Below, one piece after another: positions 25,174 to 33,387 of a stretch of 64,000 nt of DNA (its first letter is position 1; each line of letters begins with the position of its first letter). The translations under genes and the position numbers were made by a program. The notes under the pieces were generated by a model. It was given only the letters and a program-made list of their open reading frames with translations. It was not told where the DNA came from and searched no databases. The stretch lies in contig JAJRUM010000050.1 in assembly GCA_024277815.1 (NCBI GenBank), positions 97,693 through 161,692 on the forward strand. Direction: 5' to 3'. This DNA is from Gammaproteobacteria bacterium. GTDB lineage: Bacteria; Pseudomonadota; Gammaproteobacteria; Xanthomonadales; SZUA-36.

Positions 25174-26418
25174 TTAACCAGGCAACATGGACTCCAGTAC
25201 CTCTTCCATGCGCTCAAAAACAGTTTCCATTTTACGTCCAGTGGGTAACGTAGTCAGACGAAAATGGTTCCGGTAAGGCACATTGAAACTGCTCCCCGGC
25301 GCAATGAGTACATGCTGCTGCTCCAGTAGTTCCATGGCGAAGCGCTGGTCGTTAAAATCCTCGAACAGTGAAGTATCTACGGCAGGGAAAGCATACATCG
25401 CACCATCCGGCGCATGCAGACTCATAAAACGACTCCTGGCGACACCATCAATGATGGCCTGTCGCGACTGGAACAACCGCCCACCCGGCCTGGTCAGTTC
25501 ATGGATACTTTGAAAACCACCCAGCGCGGTCTGTACGGCCCACTGGCCGGGTACATTGGAACATAAACGCAGCGATGCCAGCAACTCAACACCGTGTAGA
25601 TATTCACGGGCAGTCTCCCGCTGTCCGCTAAAAGAAACCCACCCCACCCGGTAACCACAGGCACGATAAATTTTAGACAGGCCGTTAAATGTCGCACACA
25701 GGCTGTCATGTACCAGCGTTGCCATCGGAATATGCCTGGCCTCTCCGAATAACATCTGGTCATAAATTTCATCACTGAACACAACGACCTGGTGTTGCTC
25801 AGCAATACGCGCTATTTCTTCCAGCAGTTCCCGGCTATAAACTGCTCCGGTTGGGTTGTTCGGGTTGATCAGAACAATCCCGCGAGTGCGTTCAGTAATC
25901 AGTGCACGAATTTCATCAGGGTCGGGCTGAAATCCATTCTCCGGGCGGCAATGGTAGTAAACCGGTGTACCGTGATTGAGCGCAACAGCAGCGCTCCACA
26001 AAGGGTAGTCCGGACTGGGAACCAGTACTTCGTCACCATCATTGAGCATGGCACGCAGGGCCAGATCAATGCATTCGCTGACACCATTGCCCATGAACAC
26101 ATCGTCTGCTGTGACCTCCATCACACCCCGGGCCTGCTGCTGCATTACCACCGCTTCGCGGGCCGGAAAGATACCTTTCTGATGGCAATATGCCTCACTC
26201 TGACTGAGGTTTTCTATCATTGCCAGACGCATGGTCTCCGGCGTACGGTAGCCAAATAACCCAGGGTTGCCGATATTGAGTGAAATAACCTCATAACCCT
26301 GGTGCTCCAACTCGGCTGCGCGCGCTGCCAGTTCGCCACGAATCTCATAACGGACCCCGGCCAGAATATGATTGGTTTCTATCGATGTATTGCTCACGTT
26401 TTTAGCCTCGAATTCCAT
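25174..26418 (-). CDS. alaA: Pyridoxal-phosphate aminotransferase, AlaA-like
   Basis: A 414-residue fold-type I aminotransferase. Landmarks are GNPGLFGYRTPE near the N-terminus, the NPNNPTGAVYS loop, FSDEIYDQML and the PLP-lysine motif FNGLSKIYRACGYRVGW, followed by the substrate-carboxylate Arg in NHFRLTTLP. This set matches glutamate-pyruvate aminotransferase AlaA (alanine synthesis), the closest common family. Another start 10 codons upstream at 26448 is possible. It is convergent with the ClC gene and divergent from the DUF1800 gene. Confidence 0.85.
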   Translation of the reverse strand: MEFEAKNVSNTSIETNHILAGVRYEIRGELAARAAELEHQGYEVISLNIGNPGLFGYRTPETMRLAMIENLSQSEAYCHQKGIFPAREAVVMQQQARGVMEVTADDVFMGNGVSECIDLALRAMLNDGDEVLVPSPDYPLWSAAVALNHGTPVYYHCRPENGFQPDPDEIRALITERTRGIVLINPNNPTGAVYSRELLEEIARIAEQHQVVVFSDEIYDQMLFGEARHIPMATLVHDSLCATFNGLSKIYRACGYRVGWVSFSGQRETAREYLHGVELLASLRLCSNVPGQWAVQTALGGFQSIHELTRPGGRLFQSRQAIIDGVARSRFMSLHAPDGAMYAFPAVDTSLFEDFNDQRFAMELLEQQHVLIAPGSSFNVPYRNHFRLTTLPTGRKMETVFERMEEVLESMLPG

Positions 26419-26629
26419 ATGCAAAGAATATCCAATGACAGGCCTCAATGACAGGCAAGTTTTCCAATTCCCCGAGAATGCATGCGGCCTCTCACCGCTG
26501 GCTGCGAATTAGTAGTAACCCACCTTTACCTGTCTTTACATTTCGTATTCACTACATGACACAAGGATGGGTATTAATATATTCTGGATGCCTGATTTCT
26601 ATCAAAAGAGCGTAACAAAGAGGCCGGAA

Positions 26630-28609
26630 ATGCGTCTGACAAGTAGCCCAATGAAGTTATTACTGACAATGAAGTTTTTATTGATCGTGCTTGTCACCAG
26701 CTTGCTCGTGACACCGGCGGTGGCCAGACCCCCCTTTGACTTTGATGATTTTGAAATTCCGATCCTGCTGCCTGATCAGCCACACCCGCCACCAGCAAAG
26801 GGCTTGCAAAGCCTGACTGACGAACAATGGGGCAGACAGGAAGTAACACGGATATTGCAGGCATTCGCATTTGGTGGCCAGGCGACTGATCAACAGGTTA
26901 ACCAATGGGCAAGCATGCATCCCGGTGATGCTATTGACGAAATGTTGACCTTCAGCCCGGTTAACCTGCAACTATCACCGCAGGGAAGGGATGATCCGTC
27001 TACACAATACTGCAACTCATTGGAGAAACTGCAGGAGTTCTGGAGCTCTGATGACCCCAAAAACCCCATGCGAGTTGCCAACCGCTCCTGGTACAAAACC
27101 CTGGACGATGAGGATGAATACGTTGCCCCTGTGCACCTTTTCCTGACCTGGAGCCGGCTTGCGCATACGCCGGGCTGCAACGGCTTTGTCACCAAACTGG
27201 CGTTGTACATTACCAACTACCATGCCTCCATTCACTTCCAGAACAGCGGCTCAACCCTGATCCGGTCCTACTATGACGATGTCGTCAAAGGAATTACCGA
27301 AGGCGCCGATTTCGTAGACCTGATGACGCTGGCAGCATCCCATGCAGCCCTGGCTCGCGCCTATGGACACATGGAGAATGTCTTTGATGAGCAAGGCGCG
27401 TTTCAGGGCAATGATGATTTTGCCCGCGAGTACTTCCAGTTGCTGTTTGGCATCAAGGGTGTATCAGAAGACGAGGACTACCACGAAAACGTCACTATTG
27501 AGCACAACGCCTGGTTACTGACCGGCATGGCACTGGATGCAGTGCCGGATGCCTGGGGCTCAACCCGCCGGACCGACTGGCTGGTCGCCCCGTTGGTATT
27601 CACCAATCACTTTGATGCTGCCGGCCGGTTGATTCCCAACCAGGCAACGCATTACATGGGCCGCGGCGGCGAACCCAGTTGTCTGGAAATTCTGCATGAG
27701 AATATTTGTGGCAAAAATGCCATGGAGAAGCTGGTTGCCCTCGGCCGCGTGGCAGGCGCCCATCCGGAGAGCATGGCCAATACCCCTGTGAAAATCGTAA
27801 GCTTCTTTGCCGATGACAAGCTGACCGAGGAGAAAATCGCTCAACTACAATATAGCTGGAGCGAGGCCAATTTTGATCTGCTTAAATTTTTGCGGGCCTA
27901 TGCAATATCAACCGCCTTCCACAGCCCGGATACCTTCAAGCTGCACTCTGCTTTTGAACGCAACCTGTTAATCCATAACGCCAACCAGTTAAATGCTGAA
28001 GAAGCTTATGCAGAGCTCTTCACAGAGGGCCCAACCATAAGAATGTTCGAGCAGGGTGCACTTGTATTTGCACCTATTCGTGATGTGTTTGGTGGCCAGA
28101 CCGGCACCGATGCAGCCAACGACAGGTACGTGTTTAAAAATGCCTGGGATGCCAATGTTATGGCGCCGGAGTTTCTCGGCAAGCCAAGTGAACCCTATCG
28201 GTTGGTTGCCAATGGTCGCGTTCATGAGTGGCGCAAAGACTGGGGTTCAGTCATACCTGAAAACAAGCTGGGTGAGCATATCGTCGCCGAAGTGGGTGGC
28301 TGGCTGTGGGACCGTTTCCTCAACGACAGCAAGCTGAACTACGACGTTGTTGCACAAGCCCAGGTACATGCGCTGTTGGCGACAGGTTTTGATTTTGGCG
28401 CCGTAGCGAACGAGAACAATATGGAAGCCGTTTACAGCTCCGCAGAAATCAGCACTGGAGACCTGGCTGAGTTGAATAATGCACTGGCTGAAACAGTGAT
28501 GGACTTCAGCACTGAAGATGCCAATGTAAGGGTAGGTATGGCGATCAACTTCATTACTGCATTGCCCTATACATTCGCCAGTGGCGGCCTGACCGCAGGA
28601 GGCCAATAA
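26630..28609 (+). CDS. DUF1800-family exported protein
   Basis: About 659 residues with a signal peptide around residues 14-35 (MKFLLIVLVTSLLVTPAVA). The N-terminal QEVTRILQAFAFGGQATDQQVNQW block resembles the start of DUF1800 domains. DUF1800 genes are typically followed by a DUF1501 gene; that is so here, with one base between. Their function is unknown. Candidate starts are the ATGs at 26567, 26630, 26651 and 26669; I chose 26630 because a GGCCGGAA purine stretch precedes it and the signal stays near the N-terminus. Cell-surface polymer or matrix processing has been suggested for such pairs, without proof that I know of. Confidence 0.7.
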   Translation: MRLTSSPMKLLLTMKFLLIVLVTSLLVTPAVARPPFDFDDFEIPILLPDQPHPPPAKGLQSLTDEQWGRQEVTRILQAFAFGGQATDQQVNQWASMHPGDAIDEMLTFSPVNLQLSPQGRDDPSTQYCNSLEKLQEFWSSDDPKNPMRVANRSWYKTLDDEDEYVAPVHLFLTWSRLAHTPGCNGFVTKLALYITNYHASIHFQNSGSTLIRSYYDDVVKGITEGADFVDLMTLAASHAALARAYGHMENVFDEQGAFQGNDDFAREYFQLLFGIKGVSEDEDYHENVTIEHNAWLLTGMALDAVPDAWGSTRRTDWLVAPLVFTNHFDAAGRLIPNQATHYMGRGGEPSCLEILHENICGKNAMEKLVALGRVAGAHPESMANTPVKIVSFFADDKLTEEKIAQLQYSWSEANFDLLKFLRAYAISTAFHSPDTFKLHSAFERNLLIHNANQLNAEEAYAELFTEGPTIRMFEQGALVFAPIRDVFGGQTGTDAANDRYVFKNAWDANVMAPEFLGKPSEPYRLVANGRVHEWRKDWGSVIPENKLGEHIVAEVGGWLWDRFLNDSKLNYDVVAQAQVHALLATGFDFGAVANENNMEAVYSSAEISTGDLAELNNALAETVMDFSTEDANVRVGMAINFITALPYTFASGGLTAGGQ

Positions 28610-28610
28610 A

Positions 28611-30047
28611 ATGAGACGCCGTGAATTTATCCACCGGTCACTATTGGCATCGGCAGTTGCCGGACTGGGCAGCAGCCTGCCCATGCAGTTGCTGGCGGGT
28701 GACTGCCCGGTAACTGAGCTGCCGCGCAGTCTGGTCAATGTCATGTTCCGCGGTGGTGCCGATCTACGCTTCCTGTTCATGCCGGCCCCATCTCACCCGG
28801 ATAAGACTTACCTGAACACGCTCTGGGACGTCAGACAGGTTCTGTATGACGCTGCCTACAACAGCTACCAGGAGATGTTCGACAATGAATACCTGTTGAC
28901 CACAGATCCGGCCAGCGGATTGCAATTCGGTATTTTCAAGCGCTGCGGCTGGTTGCAGTCTGAATTTGATGCCGGGCGAGTGGCCGTGGTGGCCAACGCC
29001 TATTGCTCCCGCAACCGGAGGCATGACCAGTCTATCTTGAATGCTGATGCCGGCATACCGTCGCTTAGCCAGTTAAATTTTGACCGCAATGGCTGGGGCG
29101 GGCGCCTGGTCGAACAGCTTGATGGCCAGGCCAATGTGGTTGAACTGGGACAGTCCATCTCCGTATTCAGCAAAGGATCAACACCCGGCGCGCGCTTTGA
29201 AAAGGTCGTACACGCCGAGGACATGCGCAATATGGCCCTCGCGGGTGTAAACCCGGATAGTCCTGCCGGAAGCCAGCGCAATATCCTCGCCAGGGCTTTA
29301 AATGCCTGGTACGAAGCACGCGGACCGGAGGTTGCACAAGATAAGCCAGCAGATTGGCCATACCACGTATTCTTCAACAACCGCGACGCGCTGCAGGCAT
29401 TTGGCCTGTCGGTCGAACAGCGGCTTGCAAGCTGCGGAGATTTGCCGCTTGAATTACAGGAACTGGCTATCAGCAATGGCGACTTTGCCCAACAATGTAA
29501 GAATCTCTATGACGCCTGCCAATTGCCGGATGTCCTTAATATGCGCGTGATGTCCATGAACTACGATGGTTGGGACACCCACAACAATGAATATGCGGAG
29601 ATCGGAGCAAACCTGGACGACGTTTTTGGTACCAGTGGCGGCTTGGCGACAACGCTGCCACTGATTGGCCAGCTTCCTTACCTGGAACAAAGTGCACGGG
29701 ACAACCTGGTGTTCTACTTTGCCAGCGATTTTGGCCGACAGTTGCGCGCCAATGGTTCGAGCGGCACTGACCACGGCCGGGGAACTTACAGCCTGTTGAT
29801 GGGCAGTGCTGTACGCGGTGGTGTCTATGGCGAGCTTTTCCCTTCTCAGGAGGTTAACCCCGGCACCAATGGATTGATCCCGTTGCAAACCCCGGGCGCT
29901 GATATTGAAGGCAAGACATCTACCGAAAGAATTCTTGCGCGTGCCTGTGACTGGGTACAACCTGACACCTCTGCCGCCGTGTTCCCGGACGCAACGATTG
30001 CAGATATCGAGACACCCGGACTGTTCGACAGTTTGCTTTCTTCCTGA
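28611..30047 (+). CDS. DUF1501-family Tat-exported protein
   Basis: A 478-residue protein with a twin-arginine leader (RRREFIHRSLLASAVAGLG). It belongs to the DUF1501 sulfatase-like superfamily: the first metal-site region, usually GGND, reads GGADLRFL here, and the C-terminal signature GTDHGRGTYSLLMGSAVRGGVYGE is intact. NYDGWDTHNNE supplies another conserved block (WDTH). It is coupled to the DUF1800 gene. The GGND-to-GGAD change removes a possible metal-binding Asn and is worth noting. Confidence 0.75.
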   Translation: MRRREFIHRSLLASAVAGLGSSLPMQLLAGDCPVTELPRSLVNVMFRGGADLRFLFMPAPSHPDKTYLNTLWDVRQVLYDAAYNSYQEMFDNEYLLTTDPASGLQFGIFKRCGWLQSEFDAGRVAVVANAYCSRNRRHDQSILNADAGIPSLSQLNFDRNGWGGRLVEQLDGQANVVELGQSISVFSKGSTPGARFEKVVHAEDMRNMALAGVNPDSPAGSQRNILARALNAWYEARGPEVAQDKPADWPYHVFFNNRDALQAFGLSVEQRLASCGDLPLELQELAISNGDFAQQCKNLYDACQLPDVLNMRVMSMNYDGWDTHNNEYAEIGANLDDVFGTSGGLATTLPLIGQLPYLEQSARDNLVFYFASDFGRQLRANGSSGTDHGRGTYSLLMGSAVRGGVYGELFPSQEVNPGTNGLIPLQTPGADIEGKTSTERILARACDWVQPDTSAAVFPDATIADIETPGLFDSLLSS

Positions 30048-30144
30048 GTCCGAAAACCCAAAAACTGCAGGCGAGCGCCTGGCGGCACTTTTTTCTTCGC
30101 CCGGCAACCTTTAGTATGTGCTATCCACTCACAGGGTTCCCGGT

Positions 30145-31302
30145 ATGAAAAATAAAATGGCCTTAAAGCTGGCCTGCAGCTTCCTTTTGATTACAGTTCT
30201 GACCGCTGGCTGCGGTGAGTCGCAGCAAGCAGACACCAGCACACGTGTAAAGCCTGCGGCTGACCTCGACAGTCTTGCACCCGGCTGGAATGTCATTAAG
30301 CCAGGTGGCGACACGACCTGCTCAGACGGCAGCCCCTACGAGTTCTATGTCCGCCCAGGCAAAACTGACCGCTTGATGGTGTATTTCCAGGGTGGTGGTG
30401 CGTGCTGGACCGGCACCACTTGCGACCCTGACCTGGACCCCACCTACTATGTCAACCTGGAGAAGGCTGACCCGAGTCGGTACGACGGTATTTTCCGGTT
30501 TGACAATCCAGACAACCCGCTGAAGGACCACAGCATTGTCTACGCACCCTATTGCACCGGCGATGTTCACCTCGGTGATGCGGTTGAAAGCTACCAGGCA
30601 CCGCAGACAGAAGAACACCCGGCGCATCCATTTACGGTACAGCACAAGGGATTCACTAATACAGATGCTGTACTTGACTGGACCTACGCGCACTTTTTTA
30701 CCCCGGCAGATATTTTCGTGGCCGGCTCCAGCGCTGGCTCTATCCCTTCCCCCTACTATGCAATGCGAATTGCCGGGCAGTATCCACAGGCAAGAGTCGC
30801 CCAGTTGGGTGATGCCTCTGGCGGTTACCGCATGGACGGACAAAAGGTACGCCCACACGACCGCTGGGGGACACTGGACCGTCTCAGGCAGTTACCCGAG
30901 TTTGCGAACATGGACCCCACAGAGTTTGATTACGAAAGCCTGTACACCGCCGCAGCACAGCACCAACCAGAAATCCAGTTTGCACAGTACGACACGGCGG
31001 AAGACGCCACACAAAAATTCTTTCTCTCGCTTGGCGATGAGGAACCGCCCTCATTACTCAGCCTGATCACAAAGAACCAGCAGGATATCCGTGCGCAAGT
31101 GCGGAATTTTCACTCCTACATCGCCGGCGGCGAGCTACACACGATCCTGGTAAAACCGGAGTTTTATACCTATCAAGTCAATGGTATTCGCTTAACTGAC
31201 TGGGTGGCAGCACTGGTTAACGGCGAACTAATGGTCGACGTACGGTGTGGGAATTGCACTACGGCACCCATAGCAGAAGAAGTCGTGTCCGAAGGCCAAT
31301 GA
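30145..31302 (+). CDS. Pectin-acetylesterase-like lipoprotein esterase
   Basis: A 385-residue lipoprotein: hydrophobic signal ending in the lipobox LTAGC, so it is probably membrane-anchored. The domain resembles the pectinacetylesterase/Notum family: YFQGGGACWTG near residue 90, then the nucleophile motif VAGSSAGSIPSPYYA (Gly-Ser-Ser-Ala-Gly) and GDASGGYRMDG. Likely activity is ester hydrolysis on an extracellular polymer or oxidised substrate. Its stop overlaps the start of a degraded alkB-like gene (ATGA). The surrounding exported oxidoreductases suggest it acts with them, which is inference. Confidence 0.7.
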   Translation: MKNKMALKLACSFLLITVLTAGCGESQQADTSTRVKPAADLDSLAPGWNVIKPGGDTTCSDGSPYEFYVRPGKTDRLMVYFQGGGACWTGTTCDPDLDPTYYVNLEKADPSRYDGIFRFDNPDNPLKDHSIVYAPYCTGDVHLGDAVESYQAPQTEEHPAHPFTVQHKGFTNTDAVLDWTYAHFFTPADIFVAGSSAGSIPSPYYAMRIAGQYPQARVAQLGDASGGYRMDGQKVRPHDRWGTLDRLRQLPEFANMDPTEFDYESLYTAAAQHQPEIQFAQYDTAEDATQKFFLSLGDEEPPSLLSLITKNQQDIRAQVRNFHSYIAGGELHTILVKPEFYTYQVNGIRLTDWVAALVNGELMVDVRCGNCTTAPIAEEVVSEGQ

Positions 31303-31566
31303 AGACCTTCAGCTACAACGATCCTGAAGCAGGTCAAATCAGCTATGTCGACCGGAAGCGGTATGGGGCTGACGGCACGGAGTGGGGAACAGGGGATGTT
31401 GTGGATTCCACTGGTTATTCTTTATGTGGCTATTCCCCTCCTTGATCGCCTTTTTCCAAATGACCGCAGCAATCCACCTGAACAGGTAGTGCCGCAACTG
31501 GAAGCCGATGCGTACTATCGGGTACTGAACCATCTCACCTATTACAATAACAGGTTAGAATGCTGA
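31299..31566 (+). pseudogene. Remnant of an AlkB-type alkane hydroxylase
   Basis: Two short pieces in different frames resemble the N-terminus of AlkB. First, from 31299, a start coupled to the esterase stop gives a peptide ending YVDRKRY, like EYVDKKKY in Pseudomonas AlkB. Second, in another frame from about 31399, ILYVAIPLLDRLF, then SNPPEQVVPQLEAD and YYRVLNHLTYY match AlkB's LPLLD...NNPPEEVVPKLE...YYRVLTYLT. The first two membrane helices between them and all histidine boxes are missing, and a stop follows at 31564. I read this as a deleted and frameshifted alkB. Recognition is from memory of AlkB. Confidence 0.7.
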
Positions 31567-31599
31567 TCAGGTAGACGAACAGAACGGGCGTATAGCACA

Positions 31600-33387
31600 A
31601 TGAAATACTTGACAAAACTGCAGATCCTTTGCTTCCTGTTAGCAGCGTCAGCGGGTACGGTACATGCCCTTGGCTTTAAGGTGGTGAATGCGGCAGGCGA
31701 AGCCTTGCCACAAGTAATGGTCAGCCGCTCTCCGGTTAACACCCCGGAGGCCAACCTGGCTGACAACGGCTATGCTCCGAATGGCGTCACCAACCAGGCA
31801 GCCACCACCTTGACGCGATTCACCAACACCCTGGGTCTGGTTGAGTTCGATGATACGGTAGAAGCAGTGACCTACCGCGCCCGCGCACAAGGCTATATCG
31901 ATACCTACCTGACGGAACCCGGCGACACACTGGTCATGAAGAAAATGACCCGCGAGCAATATATTGCCAGCTTTCCATCCAACGTCTGGCTATCAAAACT
32001 GGACTTCGGCGGTGATATTGAACTGAAGAAAACATTTCAGCTCAATTGTGCTTTTTGCCACCAACAGGCCTCTCCATCTATGCGTGCGGAACGCACGGTT
32101 GAGCAGTGGCTCAGTATTATTGAACGTATGAACAGCTATGGCGCGCGACTGCCGGATGACGACCACCAGCGAATAGCGGAGCTACTACAACAGGAATACC
32201 GTCAACTCCGTACCAACCCACAGCAGGTACCCGAACCCCGTGCATGGGAGACACACCTGTCAACAATTGAGATGACAGAATGGCCGGTGGGTGACAGCTT
32301 CTCGCAGATGCATGATTTCCTGCTACACCCGGATGGCCATGTCTACATCGGCGACAACCTGCAAGACCGCATCTACGCGGTGGATCCAACCAACGGTGAG
32401 TACACCGTATTCAAGGTTCCGCATGACACGGATGCAAAGCTGGGCGGCTTTCTGGGTAATCGCTTCAAGACCTTTCCCAAAATGAACAACTACTCTGGCG
32501 TACATTCCTTTGCCTATTCAAAAAAGGACGGCAATATCTTTATCACGCCATCCATGCAGCAGGCTTTGCTGGAGTTCAATCCCCGTAGCCGGGAGTTCAC
32601 CGTGCACAAAATGCCGGGGGGCTTCTACCCGCATACCATCCGCATTGACCAACAGGATCGTGTCTGGTTTACCCTGGCGCTTTCGTCCCAGGTCGCTATG
32701 TTTGATCGCGAGAAACAGGCATTCAAACTCTATGACCTCCCCACACGGGGCATTAAAGAGTGGATGATTATCAAGGCCTTGCCGCTGATATTCTGGACAG
32801 ATCCGGAGAACCGGCCAACGCCCGCGCCCGATCGCGATGGCACCGGATTGCCGATGCCCTACGGCATTGATGTGGCACCGGACGGCAGCATATGGGTAGC
32901 GCGGCTTTACGCCAACGACCTGGCAAGAATTGATCCGAAAACCGATGAGATCACGATGATTGACTTTCCTTTCGGCGGCCCGAGGAGATTGCGGGTAGAT
33001 GCTGAAAACAACGTCTGGATCGTGGCTTTTCAGGATTCCCTGCTGGTCAAATATGAGCCGGAAAGCGGCCACTTCAGCAAGTACTCATTGCCAGTGGTAA
33101 ATGAGATCCCGTACTCACTCAATGTTGATAAAAAACGACGGGTGGTATGGGTCAACGGTAACCAGTCCGACACACTGCTGGCTTTCGATATCGCCACTGA
33201 AAGCTGGAAGGTCTACCCACTGCCAAGGCAACGCTTCTTCAGTCGCGACGTGGAAATTGATGAGGAAACCGGTGCCGTTTATACAACCAACTCCCATTTC
33301 CCGACCTGGCAGTCAGAAGGTGGTGTACCCACCTTATTGCGCATCACACCGTTGCCACAAACCGCCGGGGCCGGCACTGACCCATGA
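31600..33387 (+). CDS. Exported cytochrome c fused to a virginiamycin-B-lyase-like propeller
   Basis: A 595-residue protein with a Sec signal (residues 1-23, ASAGTVHA). Residues 24-110 look like a carboxypeptidase-regulatory/beta-sandwich domain. A single haem site CAFCH lies near residue 150, and residues 210-590 form repeats of the streptogramin-lyase (Vgb) beta-propeller type (HVYIGDNLQDRIYAVDP, IWVARLYANDLARIDP, NVWIVAFQDSLLVKYEP). It probably carries electrons in the periplasm and may bind substrate or the next protein. It is coupled by ATGA to a PQQ dehydrogenase gene, so it is likely its electron acceptor or partner. Confidence 0.75.
   Translation: MKYLTKLQILCFLLAASAGTVHALGFKVVNAAGEALPQVMVSRSPVNTPEANLADNGYAPNGVTNQAATTLTRFTNTLGLVEFDDTVEAVTYRARAQGYIDTYLTEPGDTLVMKKMTREQYIASFPSNVWLSKLDFGGDIELKKTFQLNCAFCHQQASPSMRAERTVEQWLSIIERMNSYGARLPDDDHQRIAELLQQEYRQLRTNPQQVPEPRAWETHLSTIEMTEWPVGDSFSQMHDFLLHPDGHVYIGDNLQDRIYAVDPTNGEYTVFKVPHDTDAKLGGFLGNRFKTFPKMNNYSGVHSFAYSKKDGNIFITPSMQQALLEFNPRSREFTVHKMPGGFYPHTIRIDQQDRVWFTLALSSQVAMFDREKQAFKLYDLPTRGIKEWMIIKALPLIFWTDPENRPTPAPDRDGTGLPMPYGIDVAPDGSIWVARLYANDLARIDPKTDEITMIDFPFGGPRRLRVDAENNVWIVAFQDSLLVKYEPESGHFSKYSLPVVNEIPYSLNVDKKRRVVWVNGNQSDTLLAFDIATESWKVYPLPRQRFFSRDVEIDEETGAVYTTNSHFPTWQSEGGVPTLLRITPLPQTAGAGTDP

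Noticed and set aside
30068..30094. Palindrome CAGGCGAGCGCCTG near a T-run as a terminator after DUF1501
   Set aside because: The loop would be only two bases and the T-run begins seven bases after the stem, so it is a weak candidate.
29454..30107. 217-codon minus-strand frame opposite the DUF1501 gene
   Set aside because: No signal peptide or domain; the plus-strand Tat leader and DUF1501 motifs are convincing.
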